Notes: generated from the sequence alone by a model not told the origin. Shown: positions 21,697-33,169, counted from the stretch's first letter. The stretch: DNA of 64,000 nucleotides from Endocalyx cinctus (GCA_001600455.1 BCKC01000003.1:3510315-3574314); one strand, 5' to 3'. Made by a program: numbers and translations.

Positions 21697-23924
21697 ATGG
21701 AAGAATCCGTAAATTACGGCTCTCCTTCCAATGCCGCTACTCCTGGAAGCAATCCTCTGTTGGCGCAGCCTCCTCTACAACCCGAAACATCTACCGCTCC
21801 TGAACAAGCTGAAGGTAAGTTAGACATTACCTGTTATCAAAGATAACACATAATATCATGCATCGTACTTGAACTAACATGCGCGCATGAACTAGATGTA
21901 CCTATGAGTGAAATTCCTTCGACGGAGCCAGCTATTAAGCAAGATAGTACTACACCTGCCCCCGCAGGTAGTTCAGATAACCCGCTTGATGCTCCAGCTG
22001 CACCACCTGCTGAAACCACCTTGGCAAAGGAAGACGAAGAGATGGCCGAGGCGACGACGGAACCTAAAGACGGTCAATCCCAAGAGAAAGACGGCGAAGA
22101 TGGGGCTGCTAATCCCGAGGGCGGAGCTCAAGAAGTCAAGTCCACCGAAAGCATCGAGAATGCGGCGCGCGAACATCTCATCTCTCAGACACATGCCATC
22201 GTCCTTCCGAGCTACAGTACCTGGTTTGACATGAATGATATTCACAACATTGAGCGCAAGGCCCTGCCCGAATTCTTCAACAGCCACAACCGGAGCAAGA
22301 CGCCACACGTCTACAAGGACTACCGAGACTTCATGATCAACACGTATCGGTTAAACCCTGCTGAGTACCTAACTGTCACGGCCTGCCGTCGAAACTTGGC
22401 CGGTGATGTTTGCGCTATTATGCGCGTGCATGCATTCCTCGAGCAGTGGGGCTTGATCAATTATCAAGTATGATTCGACCTTTCTATTTCATTGAAGTCC
22501 TGCGAGCATATTGATCATACTAATACTATTTGCAGGTTGATGCGGATCAACGACCGTCCCAAGTAGGCCCTCCGTTTACCGGACATTTCCAGGTTATCTG
22601 CGACACTCCTCGTGGACTTCAACCGTGGCAACCATCTGCAGATCCAATTATTATCGAAGGCAAAAAACATTCCGAGACTGATCAGAAGGCTGCCGCCACT
22701 GCAGCCGGCGAACGAAACCTCGCGATTGGTCGAAACATATACGAAGCGAACGCGAAAGGGGCTAAGATCACCAAACCGGAAATTAAGACGAACGGCGAGG
22801 CCACGGCGACGAACGGTACGAGTGCATCTCCCACCGCAGAAGATGGCTTTAAGGGACCCGTCACCAAGGTCCACTGTCACAACTGTGGTATTGACTGCAC
22901 TCGTGTGTATTATCATCTATCCGAGGCCGTCGCCCCGAATAAGGCGAAATGTGACGTTTGCCCAAGCTGCTATATGGAAGGTAGAATACCCAATAACCTA
23001 AGCAACACTCAGTTCGTGAAAGTAGAAAATAAGACATACTCTACTATTTTGGATCGCGATGCCCCTTGGTCTGACGCCGAGATTCTCCGACTTCTGGAAG
23101 GCTTGGAGCGATATGATGATGACTGGGCCGAGATTGCGGAGCATGTCGGCACTCGAACAAGAGAAGAGTGTGTGTTGCAGTTCCTACAGTTGGATATTGA
23201 AGATAAATATCTTGAATCGGAAGCACCGGTCCATGCGCCCACAGGGTTGCAGCTACTGGGAAGCCATGGCGGCCATGTTCCCTTTAGTCAGGCAGATAAC
23301 CCCGTTATGTCGGTAATCGGTTTCTTGGCAAGCCTGGCGGATCCAAAGACAACGGCGGCTGCGGCGAAAAAGTCGGTTGAAGAACTTCAGCAGGGATTAC
23401 GGAGCCGTATTGAGGGTGGCGATGCTCAAAAAGTTAATGGCAAGGGCAAAGAAAAAGAAGGTGATTCCATGGATATTGATATCCGTCAAGAGACTACCAC
23501 GACCACCACGACCACCACAACGACCCAGACCCTCGCCAGTATACCGTTAGCTACCATGGGTGCCAGAGCTGGCGGCTTGGCGTCGCATGAAGAACGAGAA
23601 ATGACTCGTCTTCTCTCGGCAGCAGTGAACGTCACGTTGCAGAAGATGGAGCTGAAACTGAAGTATTTCGACGAAATGGAGAACATATTACAGGCAGAGC
23701 GGCGCGAGCTGGAGAGGGGCCGCCAACAGCTGTTCCTCGACCGTCTCGCCTTCAAGAAGCGAGTCCGAGAGACCCAGGAAGGTCTCAAGACAGTCGGCGC
23801 AAATGGGGACGTTAAAATGGCCACAGTTATTGACGGAAACGGTCTAACCTTCACCTCGGCTCCCGGCTCGGACGCAGTTCAACCTCTTTCCAGTGATGGT
23901 AATATTAAGAGCTATGAGGCGTAA
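21697..23924 (+). CDS. SWI/SNF-RSC complex subunit, Swi3/Rsc8 family
   Basis: Three exons, 21697-21814, 21896-22467 and 22536-23924, give 692 residues. The family forms the dimeric scaffold of SWI/SNF and RSC ATP-dependent nucleosome remodellers. The domains appear in the expected order: an acidic, Pro-rich N-terminus; a SWIRM domain at about 134-232 ([19 protein letters not shown] to [13 protein letters not shown], spanning intron 2); a ZZ-like zinc segment at about 341-385 (CHNCGIDC, then CDVCPSCY); a SANT domain at about 405-458 ([37 protein letters not shown]); and a C-terminal coiled coil that probably mediates dimerisation. A poly-Thr run encoded by ACC/ACG codons near 23495-23525 separates SANT from the coiled coil. 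The zinc segment suggests the Rsc8-like branch, but one gene may serve both complexes in filamentous fungi. Confidence 0.93.
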
Positions 23925-24514
23925 TAGTGCCTTATGGATACCTGTCTATTTCGAACGCGGGATCAGTGAAACTGATCGAATAGTGTTTTGTAAAATCAGA
24001 GCGAGATGAATCAGAAAGGGGACAAGATAAAGATAAGAGAAGGTTTGATTGGCTTGAGAAGGCGGGCGAAACAAATGGATAATTACGAAATCAGGGGATT
24101 GTGTGTGTACTGTTTTTTTTTTTTTTTTTTCCTTTTATTTTTAACCACCGTGTTACGTGTAGGCGTTTTATTATTTTTGGGTTTGACTCAGTAGGGTTTC
24201 TTTACATCATTCCCCCAGAAAGTATTCACAACCCGGAAACTCGCTATTATAGCCTGTGCGCATCCGAGTATGCCGGCAGATAGGAGAATAAGAAGAAAAT
24301 CATATATTTGTACTACCATACTGTTTGCCTTGTCACAGCTGAGATAGACATCGAGATATGCAGAGAAGAGGTAAAGAATTAGTGGTTTCAATTCTTATGC
24401 ATCTCTATTGTGACGTTTATTATGAATGCAGGTGTGTGTAAGAACACGTAGGTCCAGTAAGTAAGATATATTTATATAAACAAGCAAGTATAGATCCACA
24501 AGCCTCGTTTCCTC
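23925..24514. other. Convergent 3' intergenic region
   Basis: It sits between the stop codons of the Swi3-like and Rrn5-like genes. It contains a T run near 24113-24130 and otherwise unremarkable AT-rich DNA, presumably both 3' UTRs. Confidence 0.5.
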
Positions 24515-26884
24515 TCACTTCCCAACATTCTCCCACTCGGCTCTATACCTCAACCCATCCCGCCAATATTCGTGAGGCATCAGCTTTTTTAAACCTTCTC
24601 TACGTCTGCTTCTTCTCCTTGCCATTTCTTCATCGCTATCGTCATCTTCTTTTTCGATTTCCTCCTCCTCGCTGCTATCGGCTTCCTCTATCGCTTCTTC
24701 TTCTTCTTCTTCTTCCTCCTCCTCTTCTTTTTTGAAGTGCTGGCGAATCTCGCCCTCGGCATCAGAAGCAGAAGGTAAAAGGACCTTCCACATCGACCTC
24801 TCGGCCCTCTCGCTATTCCGCGCATCCAGTTGATCGGCTTCGGCCTCCATGCGATGCTCCGCGACTATGCGGGATCTCAGAGCTTTGAAGCTGTTGGAGA
24901 TTGGGGTCGCTAGGTAGGTAAGTGCCAGGGTCGAATATTCTTCAGCTTCAATCATGTCGGCCTCGACAGCTGATTGATCGATGTTGACCATCATATCTTC
25001 TTCGTCTTCTTCATCTTCATCTTCTCCGGAGACAGAGGAATGAGATTGTGATGCTGTTTCCGTATCAGATAGAGACAGTAGCTCTTCTTCCGATGAAGAA
25101 GAAAGTGTGGGGGAGGAGGAGCAGGAAGATGGGTTTTGGTGAGGTCCCAAAGGTGGATATCCCAGTCTAGATTCTACTTCATCGTAAGAGAGGATGTATA
25201 ACCCGTCGTCAGAGTCCATATTGGAGTTTTTTCCTCGTTTTACACTTCCGTTTCTTCGTCTTTGTCCTCGGGTATACGCTCTCGATTCACTTTTTGGTTC
25301 GCTTCTACTCCCTTCTCCATCTCCGTCCTCGTCCTCGCCAGAGGCGGTTCTACTATCATTTCCTTCTTCAGCACCCTCTTCATCGTCCATCACGTTCTCG
25401 GTTTCTCTATCGCTGGTATCTTCAAATTTCATCTCGCCAATATCATCCTCCTCCTCGTCGTTATCATCATCATCAGCCTCAAATTCGATATCATCGTTCT
25501 CATCGTAAACGCGCAACTTTACCCTCCTCGCGCATTTAGCCCAAAACTCCATAGCACCATCCCTCAACCCCACCGAGGCCACGGCCGAGACCACGTCCTC
25601 GATACGGATCAGAGGCCTCGTGCGCTTCCTCTTCTCGGCGTTTTTGAGCCGGATACGCGACTCGGCCACGTAGATAGTGGCGAGCACGAGACGGCGCGTG
25701 ATGCTAAGGGCGAGGGCGTGAAAGTCCCGAAAAGCGGTCGCGCGGACCGAAGGGGCCGTCACTTTCGCCAGCTCGTTGCTTACGTCTTCGTCATCATCTT
25801 CGGTGTCTTCATAATACGGTAGGGCGGTATCGATAGCGCCTAGTTCCGACGTGACGTATCGCCAGTTCCCGTCGGGAACGCTCGAGTTCATGAAGACTCG
25901 GTCGGAGAGCCGGAGCCAGTTTTTGACGGGGAATAGATTCGCGAAGTTGGGTATATCTAGCGATGATGAATCTTCGATCTTTTCCATGTTAGAATCAGAC
26001 TCGTTCGAGGGTGAAGGAGACGAGTTTCGCGGCCGACTGCGGCTGCGACTGCGGCTCGCACTTCTTGATCGGACCCTCATATACCGCCGACGATACTCCT
26101 TCTCGAAGATCATGGCCAGCTCGGGAGTGACGAGCCATCCATCGCGCCACCGCTCTCTCTCCTGCGCTACTTCGTAGGCCTCCTGACGACGGGCAATGGC
26201 GTCGGCCGCCTCCTCGATCGCGTCGCAACACTCCTCGGCCAGCTCGGCGGCCGCGGGAATCATACTCGGTGTTATCCCAGAACCTTTGATCTCGCGTCTT
26301 TGACGCTCCGATTCTTCAAGAAGCACTAGATACTGCCTAACTTCCAACTCGCTCTTGGTGCCTCCGGGAATGCGCGCGGCGATCCCGGCCACGTCGTCGC
26401 GACCGAGTCGCGAGAGCGCCTGATAGAACGCCTCCTTCTCCCAGGCCTTCCAAGTCACGGCGCCGATTTGGCTACCCCGTAGCGATAGCCTACCATCGAG
26501 GAAAGTGGTTGTGTCGTCGTCCTCGTTTTCGTAAACGGCGTTAGCTCCTCCGGTGGCGGCGCCGCGAATCTCCTCGTTCAGGATCTCGACGTATCGGCGG
26601 TTGAACGCGCCGGTCCTCGCGCGCTTGAACTTCGGTGGCGTGATGGGGGGTAAGCTGGGATGACGACGCTTTTTACGTCGACGATGCGAGCTGCCGCCGC
26701 CGCCGGGTCTGCGTTGCGAGGTGCCGGAACTTCGCGATCGGCTTCGACTGCGCCCTCGTTGTTGCAGCTCGTCTGAAGAGCTGGAGTCGCTTTCCGGGCG
26801 GTAATCAGATATGCTTTCGTCGGAATCCATAGAGAACCGTTTGCGTCTCGCCGGGAAAGCTCCTTGTTCCTCGTCTACCTCCAT
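24515..26884 (-). CDS. Rrn5-like RNA polymerase I upstream activating factor subunit
   Basis: A single uninterrupted frame of 789 residues starts at the ATG at 26884 (MEVDEEQGAFPARRKR). In yeast, Rrn5 is part of the UAF complex that activates rDNA transcription, and it carries a SANT-like domain and a histone-fold region. Here a SANT-like segment lies near residues 140-190 (WKAWEKEAFYQALSRLGRDD, IAARIPGGTKSELEVRQYL), and a histone-fold-like helix pattern lies near 395-460 (FHALALSITRRLVLATIYV, RPLIRIEDVVSAVASVGL). The rest is disordered: an RS-rich N-terminus with SRSRSRS runs and long Glu/Asp/Ser tracts in the second half. A short conserved end follows (LMPHEYWRDGLRYRAEWE). The assignment rests on the domain order and is fairly but not fully secure; another SANT-type nuclear protein remains possible. 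It is divergent from the Irc3-like gene. Confidence 0.75.
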   Translation of the reverse strand: MEVDEEQGAFPARRKRFSMDSDESISDYRPESDSSSSDELQQRGRSRSRSRSSGTSQRRPGGGGSSHRRRKKRRHPSLPPITPPKFKRARTGAFNRRYVEILNEEIRGAATGGANAVYENEDDDTTTFLDGRLSLRGSQIGAVTWKAWEKEAFYQALSRLGRDDVAGIAARIPGGTKSELEVRQYLVLLEESERQRREIKGSGITPSMIPAAAELAEECCDAIEEAADAIARRQEAYEVAQERERWRDGWLVTPELAMIFEKEYRRRYMRVRSRSASRSRSRSRPRNSSPSPSNESDSNMEKIEDSSSLDIPNFANLFPVKNWLRLSDRVFMNSSVPDGNWRYVTSELGAIDTALPYYEDTEDDDEDVSNELAKVTAPSVRATAFRDFHALALSITRRLVLATIYVAESRIRLKNAEKRKRTRPLIRIEDVVSAVASVGLRDGAMEFWAKCARRVKLRVYDENDDIEFEADDDDNDEEEDDIGEMKFEDTSDRETENVMDDEEGAEEGNDSRTASGEDEDGDGEGSRSEPKSESRAYTRGQRRRNGSVKRGKNSNMDSDDGLYILSYDEVESRLGYPPLGPHQNPSSCSSSPTLSSSSEEELLSLSDTETASQSHSSVSGEDEDEEDEEDMMVNIDQSAVEADMIEAEEYSTLALTYLATPISNSFKALRSRIVAEHRMEAEADQLDARNSERAERSMWKVLLPSASDAEGEIRQHFKKEEEEEEEEEEEAIEEADSSEEEEIEKEDDDSDEEMARRRSRRREGLKKLMPHEYWRDGLRYRAEWENVGK

Positions 26885-27382
26885 GGTTTTATTATATGGT
26901 AAGGGGTAGCTGTCCTATTAGGTTTGCATATAAGCAGTATATATGCATCTATAAGGTATTCACATCAGGAGAAACCTCAAGACCAGGAAGTTTCGTGGCA
27001 TGACACCAAATAGGAGTGAATCGGGAATAATATTAGGTGGAAAATAGCTTTATATGATAATAGAGTAGTTATATCAAGTATGAGACTTTGTCTTGAGCTT
27101 GTAATCTGAAATATTGCATATGTTCGGCGTTGAAGGTGAATAGATTGTGAAAGGTAATAAAAGGTTTATGTGAAGGTTTTGGTTTTTTACCTAACCGTTT
27201 ATAATACTAAATCAAGATATAACGTTATCAGAGGTTACTAGGTTATCGGTGTATTACCTAACATACCTAATTTACAAGGAGTCTTAGTGATCTCTCTAAC
27301 CTAACCTAATGTTTTCCTATTTGAATCTTTACACTGCATCATTCTAGATATTGTATTATTAGATATTATATCATCATGTAAC
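26885..27382. promoter_or_regulatory. Divergent promoter region (Rrn5-like / Irc3-like)
   Basis: These 498 AT-rich bases lie between divergent start codons. Several CCTAAC/ACCTAA motifs cluster at about 27190-27310. No known factor site is assigned. Confidence 0.5.
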
Positions 27383-29353
27383 ATGACGCACCGATTTCTG
27401 TGCTGGTCCATCATTAACCGGTCTCTTTCAAACCCATTTTGGGAAAGTAATTCAGAAGTCTTACGGAAATATGCAACCAGTTCTTCGTCATCCTTCCAGC
27501 CGGTTCGCCTCCGTTCTTATCAGGAAGAATGTATCCAAGCTGTTCTCGCATCTGTAAAGAGTGGGCATAAAAGGCTTGGAATCTCACTCGCGACGGGGTC
27601 TGGAAAGACTGTCGTTTTCACTCAGTTGATCGATCGGATCAAATCCAGTTCCAAAAATGCTACTCAAACTTTGATCTTAGCTCACAGGCGTGAGCTGGTG
27701 GAACAAGCGGCACGACACTGTAGTAATGCATATCCAGGGAAATCTGTCGAGATAGAAATGGGAAAGCTTCACGCTTCTGGGAATGCCGACATAACTATTG
27801 CCAGTATGCAGAGCATCATTTCTCAAGACCGAATGGATAAGTTTGATCCTAGCCGGTTTAAGCTTGTACTCGTTGATGAGGCCCATCATATTGTCGCTTC
27901 TGGATATATGCGAACATTGGAACACTTTGGCCTTGAAAAGAAAAGGGAAGATTCACCGGTCCTCGTAGGAGTTTCGGCTACATTTTCTCGCTTTGATGGA
28001 CTTCGTCTGGGAGCTGCCATAGATGAGATTGTGTATCATAAAGATTATGTTGACATGATTGGAGAAAAGTGGCTCTCCGATGTTATCTTCACAACTGTCG
28101 AATCCACCGCCGATATCTCCAGCGTCAAAAGCAACGTAAGCGGAGATTTTAATCCTAGCGAACTGTCCCAGGCTGTCAACACGCAGCAAGTCAATGAAAT
28201 TACCGTCCGCAGTTGGTTGGCAAAAGCGGCCGGAAGAAAATCGACGCTTGTATTCTGTGTGGACTTAGCTCACGTTACTGGGTTGACTCGAGCTTTCCGT
28301 CAGTATGGTATCGATGCTAGATTTGTCACAGGAGATACACCCTTGGCCGAAAGAGGCGAGCGTGTCGAAGCTTTCAAACGCGGTGAATATCCGGTTCTTA
28401 TCAACTGCGCTGTTTTTACCGAAGGGACCGATATTCCTAATATTGACTGTGTAATACTCGCACGACCGACCCGCTCTCGGAATCTGCTTGTCCAGATGAT
28501 CGGACGCGGAATGCGGCTACACCCAGGCAAAGAGAACTGTCATATTATCGACATGGTCTCTAGCTTAGCCACCGGTATTGTCACCACCCCCACATTATTC
28601 GGCCTCGATCCTTCCGAGGTAATCGAAGAAGCGTCCGTGGGTTCGATGCGCGACCTAAAAGATAGGAAAGAGGCAGAGGAGACTAGAACTCAAGAGGCTC
28701 TGGCAACGACGGCTGCCCCTAAGAGTAAACTAAGCGGTAATGTCACATTCGTAGAATATAGCTCGGTATTTGACTTGATTTCGGATACATCTGGAGAGAA
28801 ACACATTCGATCGATAAGTCGACTTTCTTGGGTACAAGTTGGTCCACAGAAATATGTACTATCGTCGTCTCCGGATGGCTCCTTTCTCAGACTAGAAAAA
28901 GAAGAGACAGCAGAAGGAGATGAGGACAAATTTACAGCATGGGAAGTCAGAGCACTTCCCTCGGGAGTATCGAAATCTCCCTTTGCGGCCCCACGCAAGC
29001 TACTCGAGGCGAAAACGTTCTCTGATGCCGTACATGGTAGTGATAAGTATGCCTCAGAGAAATTCCCACACGTATTCATTTCAAGATATCAGGGTTGGCG
29101 TCGTGGACCACCGACAGAGGGCCAGCTGAAGTTTCTCAATAAGTTAAGAGGGGAGAATGATAAGTTGAAACCAAGCGATATCACGAAGGGGAAAGCAATG
29201 GATATGATCACAAAAATTCGTCATGGGGCCCGAGGTCGTTTCGCATCTCTCGAGGCAGATCGACGACGGAAAGAACGAACAATATCAATGCAGGAGCAAG
29301 AAAAGGCCATGAAGCTTCGAGAGAAGGTCGCAGTCGGACCTGTACCAGTTTAA
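27383..29353 (+). CDS. IRC3: Mitochondrial superfamily 2 DEAH helicase, Irc3-like
   Basis: A single exon encodes 656 residues. Irc3 is a mitochondrial double-stranded-DNA translocase that helps maintain mitochondrial DNA. The N-terminus (MTHRFLCWSIINRSLSNPF) looks like a targeting leader. SF2 motifs follow in order: a Q-like RLRSYQEECIQAVL; Walker A ATGSGKT with Lys75; LAHRRELVEQA; motif II DEAH at 165-168; motif III GVSATF; TLVFCVDLAHV; motif V FTEGTDIPNIDCVI; and motif VI QMIGRGMRLHPGKENCHIID. The C-terminal third is specific to the family, with aromatic patches (LSWVQVGPQKYVL, VFISRYQGWRRGPPTEGQ). Length and architecture fit yeast Irc3. No intron is needed. Confidence 0.9.
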   Translation: MTHRFLCWSIINRSLSNPFWESNSEVLRKYATSSSSSFQPVRLRSYQEECIQAVLASVKSGHKRLGISLATGSGKTVVFTQLIDRIKSSSKNATQTLILAHRRELVEQAARHCSNAYPGKSVEIEMGKLHASGNADITIASMQSIISQDRMDKFDPSRFKLVLVDEAHHIVASGYMRTLEHFGLEKKREDSPVLVGVSATFSRFDGLRLGAAIDEIVYHKDYVDMIGEKWLSDVIFTTVESTADISSVKSNVSGDFNPSELSQAVNTQQVNEITVRSWLAKAAGRKSTLVFCVDLAHVTGLTRAFRQYGIDARFVTGDTPLAERGERVEAFKRGEYPVLINCAVFTEGTDIPNIDCVILARPTRSRNLLVQMIGRGMRLHPGKENCHIIDMVSSLATGIVTTPTLFGLDPSEVIEEASVGSMRDLKDRKEAEETRTQEALATTAAPKSKLSGNVTFVEYSSVFDLISDTSGEKHIRSISRLSWVQVGPQKYVLSSSPDGSFLRLEKEETAEGDEDKFTAWEVRALPSGVSKSPFAAPRKLLEAKTFSDAVHGSDKYASEKFPHVFISRYQGWRRGPPTEGQLKFLNKLRGENDKLKPSDITKGKAMDMITKIRHGARGRFASLEADRRRKERTISMQEQEKAMKLREKVAVGPVPV

Positions 29354-30081
29354 GTGTTGTCCATGTAGAGTACCTGGGTACCTATTCATATCAACCACCT
29401 GGGCACTTACTTCATTCACGCATACTGTGTAAATACATACTATTCATACACAAATATTATGCTTAGTAGGCAAGCTTCTTTTGGGATAGAAATTGAGGCT
29501 CTAGCAAATCAGCGTTGCATGGGTATGCCGAAGATTAGGACGAGTATTAGGACAAGTATGTCACGAATTTCATCTCATCTTTTAGCAATGAACTTACTTA
29601 TAGTGTATATTTTATTTATTAGCCTTGGTAATATCTTTATTTGCAAGATGATTGTCGCCAAGGAGACCATATCTATGTGTAATAAACAATACATTTATCC
29701 CCGTTTTTACCTATGTATTGTTTGAAAAGCGGAAGTGACGCAACCCTTTGAATTCAGCAAGGAACAAAACACCACCAACATGAATGGAAGAGTCTACCAG
29801 TATACATTCTATTCACTTAATTCTTTTGCACTCCTTAAGTAACTTGCTCATTAACTCACTCCGTCATTACCTGTATCCTTCAACGCTCTAATACGTATTC
29901 TCCCTGCAGTGTAAGATTTCACTGTAAATCAACCCGAGTCAAATGTGTACAGTTCTCAACTGCGAAAATCAAATTCCTACATATCTCTCTTGCACACCTA
30001 AAATAATACGAAAAAGAAACATATCTTATACACTCTACACCTCTTTGAATGTAAATACATCCAATCTTTAAATTACGAAAA
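29354..30081. other. Intergenic region
   Basis: It holds the Irc3-like 3' UTR and the promoter of the next gene. A small ORF at 29459-29725 (+, 88 codons) has no recognisable motif and is hydrophobic by base composition only. Nothing else stands out. Confidence 0.45.
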
Positions 30082-31908
30082 ATGACGACCCCACCAAGCT
30101 CACATCCCTCACCTCCTCCCTTCTTGTCTGGACCAGCAAACAAACATGACAAGGCGCCAGCGAACCCTAATGCACCTAAAGATGGGGCAAAGGAACCCGA
30201 ACCTTCTGCAGCTATAGATAGCGATTCAGATGTATGGGAAAGTGCCGCTGAGCAACTACCAGATCGCAGCTTCAGTCCGCCACAGATAAAGCGGCAGGTT
30301 GATAATACAACACGACCTTCTCCCGAATTTGGTTATTTCCATACCAGTAACAACACCTTACCATACATACAAAGATCTGGATCACCAGTCATCTTGCAAA
30401 ATTGGACCACTTTCCCGCCTCGTGCTTTTCCTGACTTCGAGGCGTACAATCCCCTCCCTTTTGATTGTCAGGAGAATTTACTAGACCGTAAAGAGCGGTA
30501 CTTGGAACAGTCAAGTGCAGTGCAAAACTACATCGCAACCAGAACATCACAGAGGGTGCAAATTTGGGAGAGATCGGGATATAAACAACTGGTCGAGTCG
30601 ATACGGTTCTATGATACAATTGCGACCAAAGGATCGACGACATTGGCACGGATTCAAGCCAGGCAAGCCAGCGAGCGCATTTCCCACGAACTAAAGATAT
30701 TGGTCGAGAAGATTAGACAAAAGGAAAAATCTATTGTTGATGACATATCAAATGCATGGTCATCATTTGTAGATATCAAGAATTACGAAGAGCAAGCCGT
30801 CACCCATCACTACCGATTTGATCTCCCATCTCTTCAGAGTTCGCCCGAGCAGAACAAAATTGAGCGACTATTCGGGGCGGATGGCACACTATCTTCTGTA
30901 CCCCACTACGTCGATCAGTGCCAGTCTTATTTCTCCGGAACGCCTGCGAAGTTATTCAGAATGAATTACGATAATGCTATATCCTCCGGTTTTGATGAGC
31001 TCCATAAGTCCATCTCACCAGCTGAGCAGTTCAAGCCTCCCGAAACTCTCATACCGGAGTGGTTTGACGTTTTCGAAAAGATGGGAAACGTTCAGCTAGC
31101 GGGTAAGACTCGAGAGACACGGTACAGGGCCCTACTGAATTTCATCTACGACCTCGGACAGAAGAAGGAAGCTCGTCGATATCAAAAGGAGAATCCGGAC
31201 GAGGAGGGTATTGTTAAAGACGTGAACTGGGATAAGCACTTCCACGAACCCAACCCCGATTGGAAGCATCCGAAGCAGCAGAAGAACGGCGGGTGGTGGA
31301 AATGCAACAAGGGACCCGACGCCCTCCCCATCGAACTAGATTGTAGATTATGCCATGCCTCGGTTGATATCGTGGATAACCCTAAGGAGGAATACGACTG
31401 CGTGATGGCAGAAATCAACAAGGCCATGAGGGAGGTCGGGAAAATTGACAAGGCGCATGCCCTTGCCAACATGGCTCGAGACAACGAGAGTATATATGAT
31501 GGCGGTATCTGGATGAAATCCAACTCACGACGCACACTCGAACCCGAAGAGAAGCATCATGAACAACTGATTGATGCTCCTTTTTCCTCTCCATCATTTT
31601 CATCTCCTCCCTCTTCTAGGGACGAAAGGAACCCAGAAGCAGGAGAAGCCAGATCTCTCTGGTCGACCATCAACGATGCAACCTCAGGTCACGAAAACGT
31701 TACCTATCATCCGCTTCGAGGCTACATGGATAAATCTACGGGAAACGACTCCGGAGTGCCTCGTATCTTCATTTCTCATGTAGGGGAGGAGGCAAAAAAC
31801 GAAGTCATTTCAGATTCCGACCCAGCTAAGAAAGGTGATGTCGATGTCGATGTCGATGATAGTGAGATACAAGTCCAGAACGAGGTATGTTCGATGACTT
31901 TATCCTAA
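30082..31908 (+). CDS. Uncharacterised 608-residue protein
   Basis: A single open frame starts with a well-placed ATG (AAAAATGACG context). I do not recognise the family. The N-terminus is Pro/Ser/Ala-rich and disordered to about residue 100. Residues 130-260 are helical and charged and may form a coiled coil (ISHELKILVEKIRQKEKSI). A central region of about 270-400 contains several aromatic and helical segments (ETLIPEWFDVFEKMGN, YRALLNFIYDLGQKKEARRY). Near 415-445 is a Trp/Cys patch, WWKCNKGPDALPIELDCRLC, with three cysteines and a histidine that could bind zinc, though the spacing fits no named finger. The C-terminal tail is acidic with a DVDVDV repeat. A GTATGT donor at 31885 and an AG at 31966 would remove the last 7 residues and add a 16-residue exon ending at 32014; either end is possible. 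Confidence 0.78.
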   Translation: MTTPPSSHPSPPPFLSGPANKHDKAPANPNAPKDGAKEPEPSAAIDSDSDVWESAAEQLPDRSFSPPQIKRQVDNTTRPSPEFGYFHTSNNTLPYIQRSGSPVILQNWTTFPPRAFPDFEAYNPLPFDCQENLLDRKERYLEQSSAVQNYIATRTSQRVQIWERSGYKQLVESIRFYDTIATKGSTTLARIQARQASERISHELKILVEKIRQKEKSIVDDISNAWSSFVDIKNYEEQAVTHHYRFDLPSLQSSPEQNKIERLFGADGTLSSVPHYVDQCQSYFSGTPAKLFRMNYDNAISSGFDELHKSISPAEQFKPPETLIPEWFDVFEKMGNVQLAGKTRETRYRALLNFIYDLGQKKEARRYQKENPDEEGIVKDVNWDKHFHEPNPDWKHPKQQKNGGWWKCNKGPDALPIELDCRLCHASVDIVDNPKEEYDCVMAEINKAMREVGKIDKAHALANMARDNESIYDGGIWMKSNSRRTLEPEEKHHEQLIDAPFSSPSFSSPPSSRDERNPEAGEARSLWSTINDATSGHENVTYHPLRGYMDKSTGNDSGVPRIFISHVGEEAKNEVISDSDPAKKGDVDVDVDDSEIQVQNEVCSMTLS

Positions 31909-33169
31909 CATCTTCATGACAAATACGTTTTCGATGGACTGTCTATTCTAATTTGATTGAAATTAGAAGGAAGCAATACTTGGTGGTACACCTTTTATTT
32001 TCATTGAAAAGTAATCCTTGACTTGAATTGGGCATGGCTAGGAGACTTGGTTGGCTTTTCTATAGAGACTTTTATAATCATCATTATTCTAGAGGATGGA
32101 TGCATTGATATAAATGGGTATTCATTGCCTTTCGACCTCAAGAGCTGGATTAGAGCTGGATAGGAAACTGTCTCCTAGTATCATATTTTCAGGGACCAGG
32201 TCCTTGGCGCACAACTTAGGATTTAATTCACCCATTCAAAGTGATCGATCCTATTGTCCTGACGACCTTTGTTAAAATCCATAGATAATCAATTTATGAT
32301 ACTATTCCTGATTTTTAATGCTGTGACTAATACCTTCAGCGTGGGTAGATAATTACTGTTTACAATATTATGAAGACGAATATGACTTAATTATTAGCCA
32401 GTGACGAAAAAAATAAAGGGGGAGGGAGTGCTATACCAGACATCTGGCCATACAATAAATCTTTGATGATAAAGTAAATATATAAGAGTAGTCAAACCTC
32501 TTGTCTACTTTTTGACTGTAGCTGGCTATGCTCATGATGATTTCCTGTTTGTGGCTGAAACTGGGTCACCTGCAAGATTTCTTTTCTTTTCTATTTTTCC
32601 TCTCTTACACAAACAGAATCATGCATCTACTTATGTACCTTTCCCCTTGATGATATGCAAAGCAGCTACATACATGCACCGAGGTACCCACCTATTCCAG
32701 TATCTAAGTGCAGTCATCTCCTTAATACCCAAGAATTTTGTTAAGGTCACCAACCAGATTACATAGGAACACCTTATCACCCTTGACGATCTTCCATGAC
32801 GTTTCTTCACATATGTACATCAACGTCAACATCAACATCAACATTAATATAAAGATCGGACTGCATACCCCGCTACTTTGATCAAATAAGGAAGAAAGAC
32901 AGTACTAGGTAGGTAGTTACCTAGATATTTATCTGCCTATATACACTCCTTGTTTCTTTCCCATTAGTAGCTCTTTCCCTCTTTTGACTTACACCCTTCC
33001 TTCCTTCTTACTTCATATACTTTCTTCATCTTATTATTTTTTACCTTTTGTTCCCTTCCCTTTCAGAAAACAATACACAATCTTTCAATAAAAAAACAAC
33101 AACTTGGTCTCAATAATCCTTCTACTATATATTCATTTCTTCCCTTGCCCTAGGCAGATATTTCTCACT
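31909..33169. other. Intergenic region
   Basis: It contains the 3' end of the 608-residue protein gene (including a possible small last exon, 31967-32014) and the promoter of the dynamin-like gene. CAACGT/CAACAT short repeats occur near 32820-32845 and CT-rich DNA near 32950-33065, the latter typical of fungal core promoters. A small ORF at 32512-32766 (+) has no support. Confidence 0.5.

Noticed and set aside
33104..33169. Upstream in-frame extension of the dynamin start
   Set aside because: It begins with a TTG rather than an ATG and is hydrophobic leader-like by chance; the ATG at 33170 starts a typical charged N-terminus.
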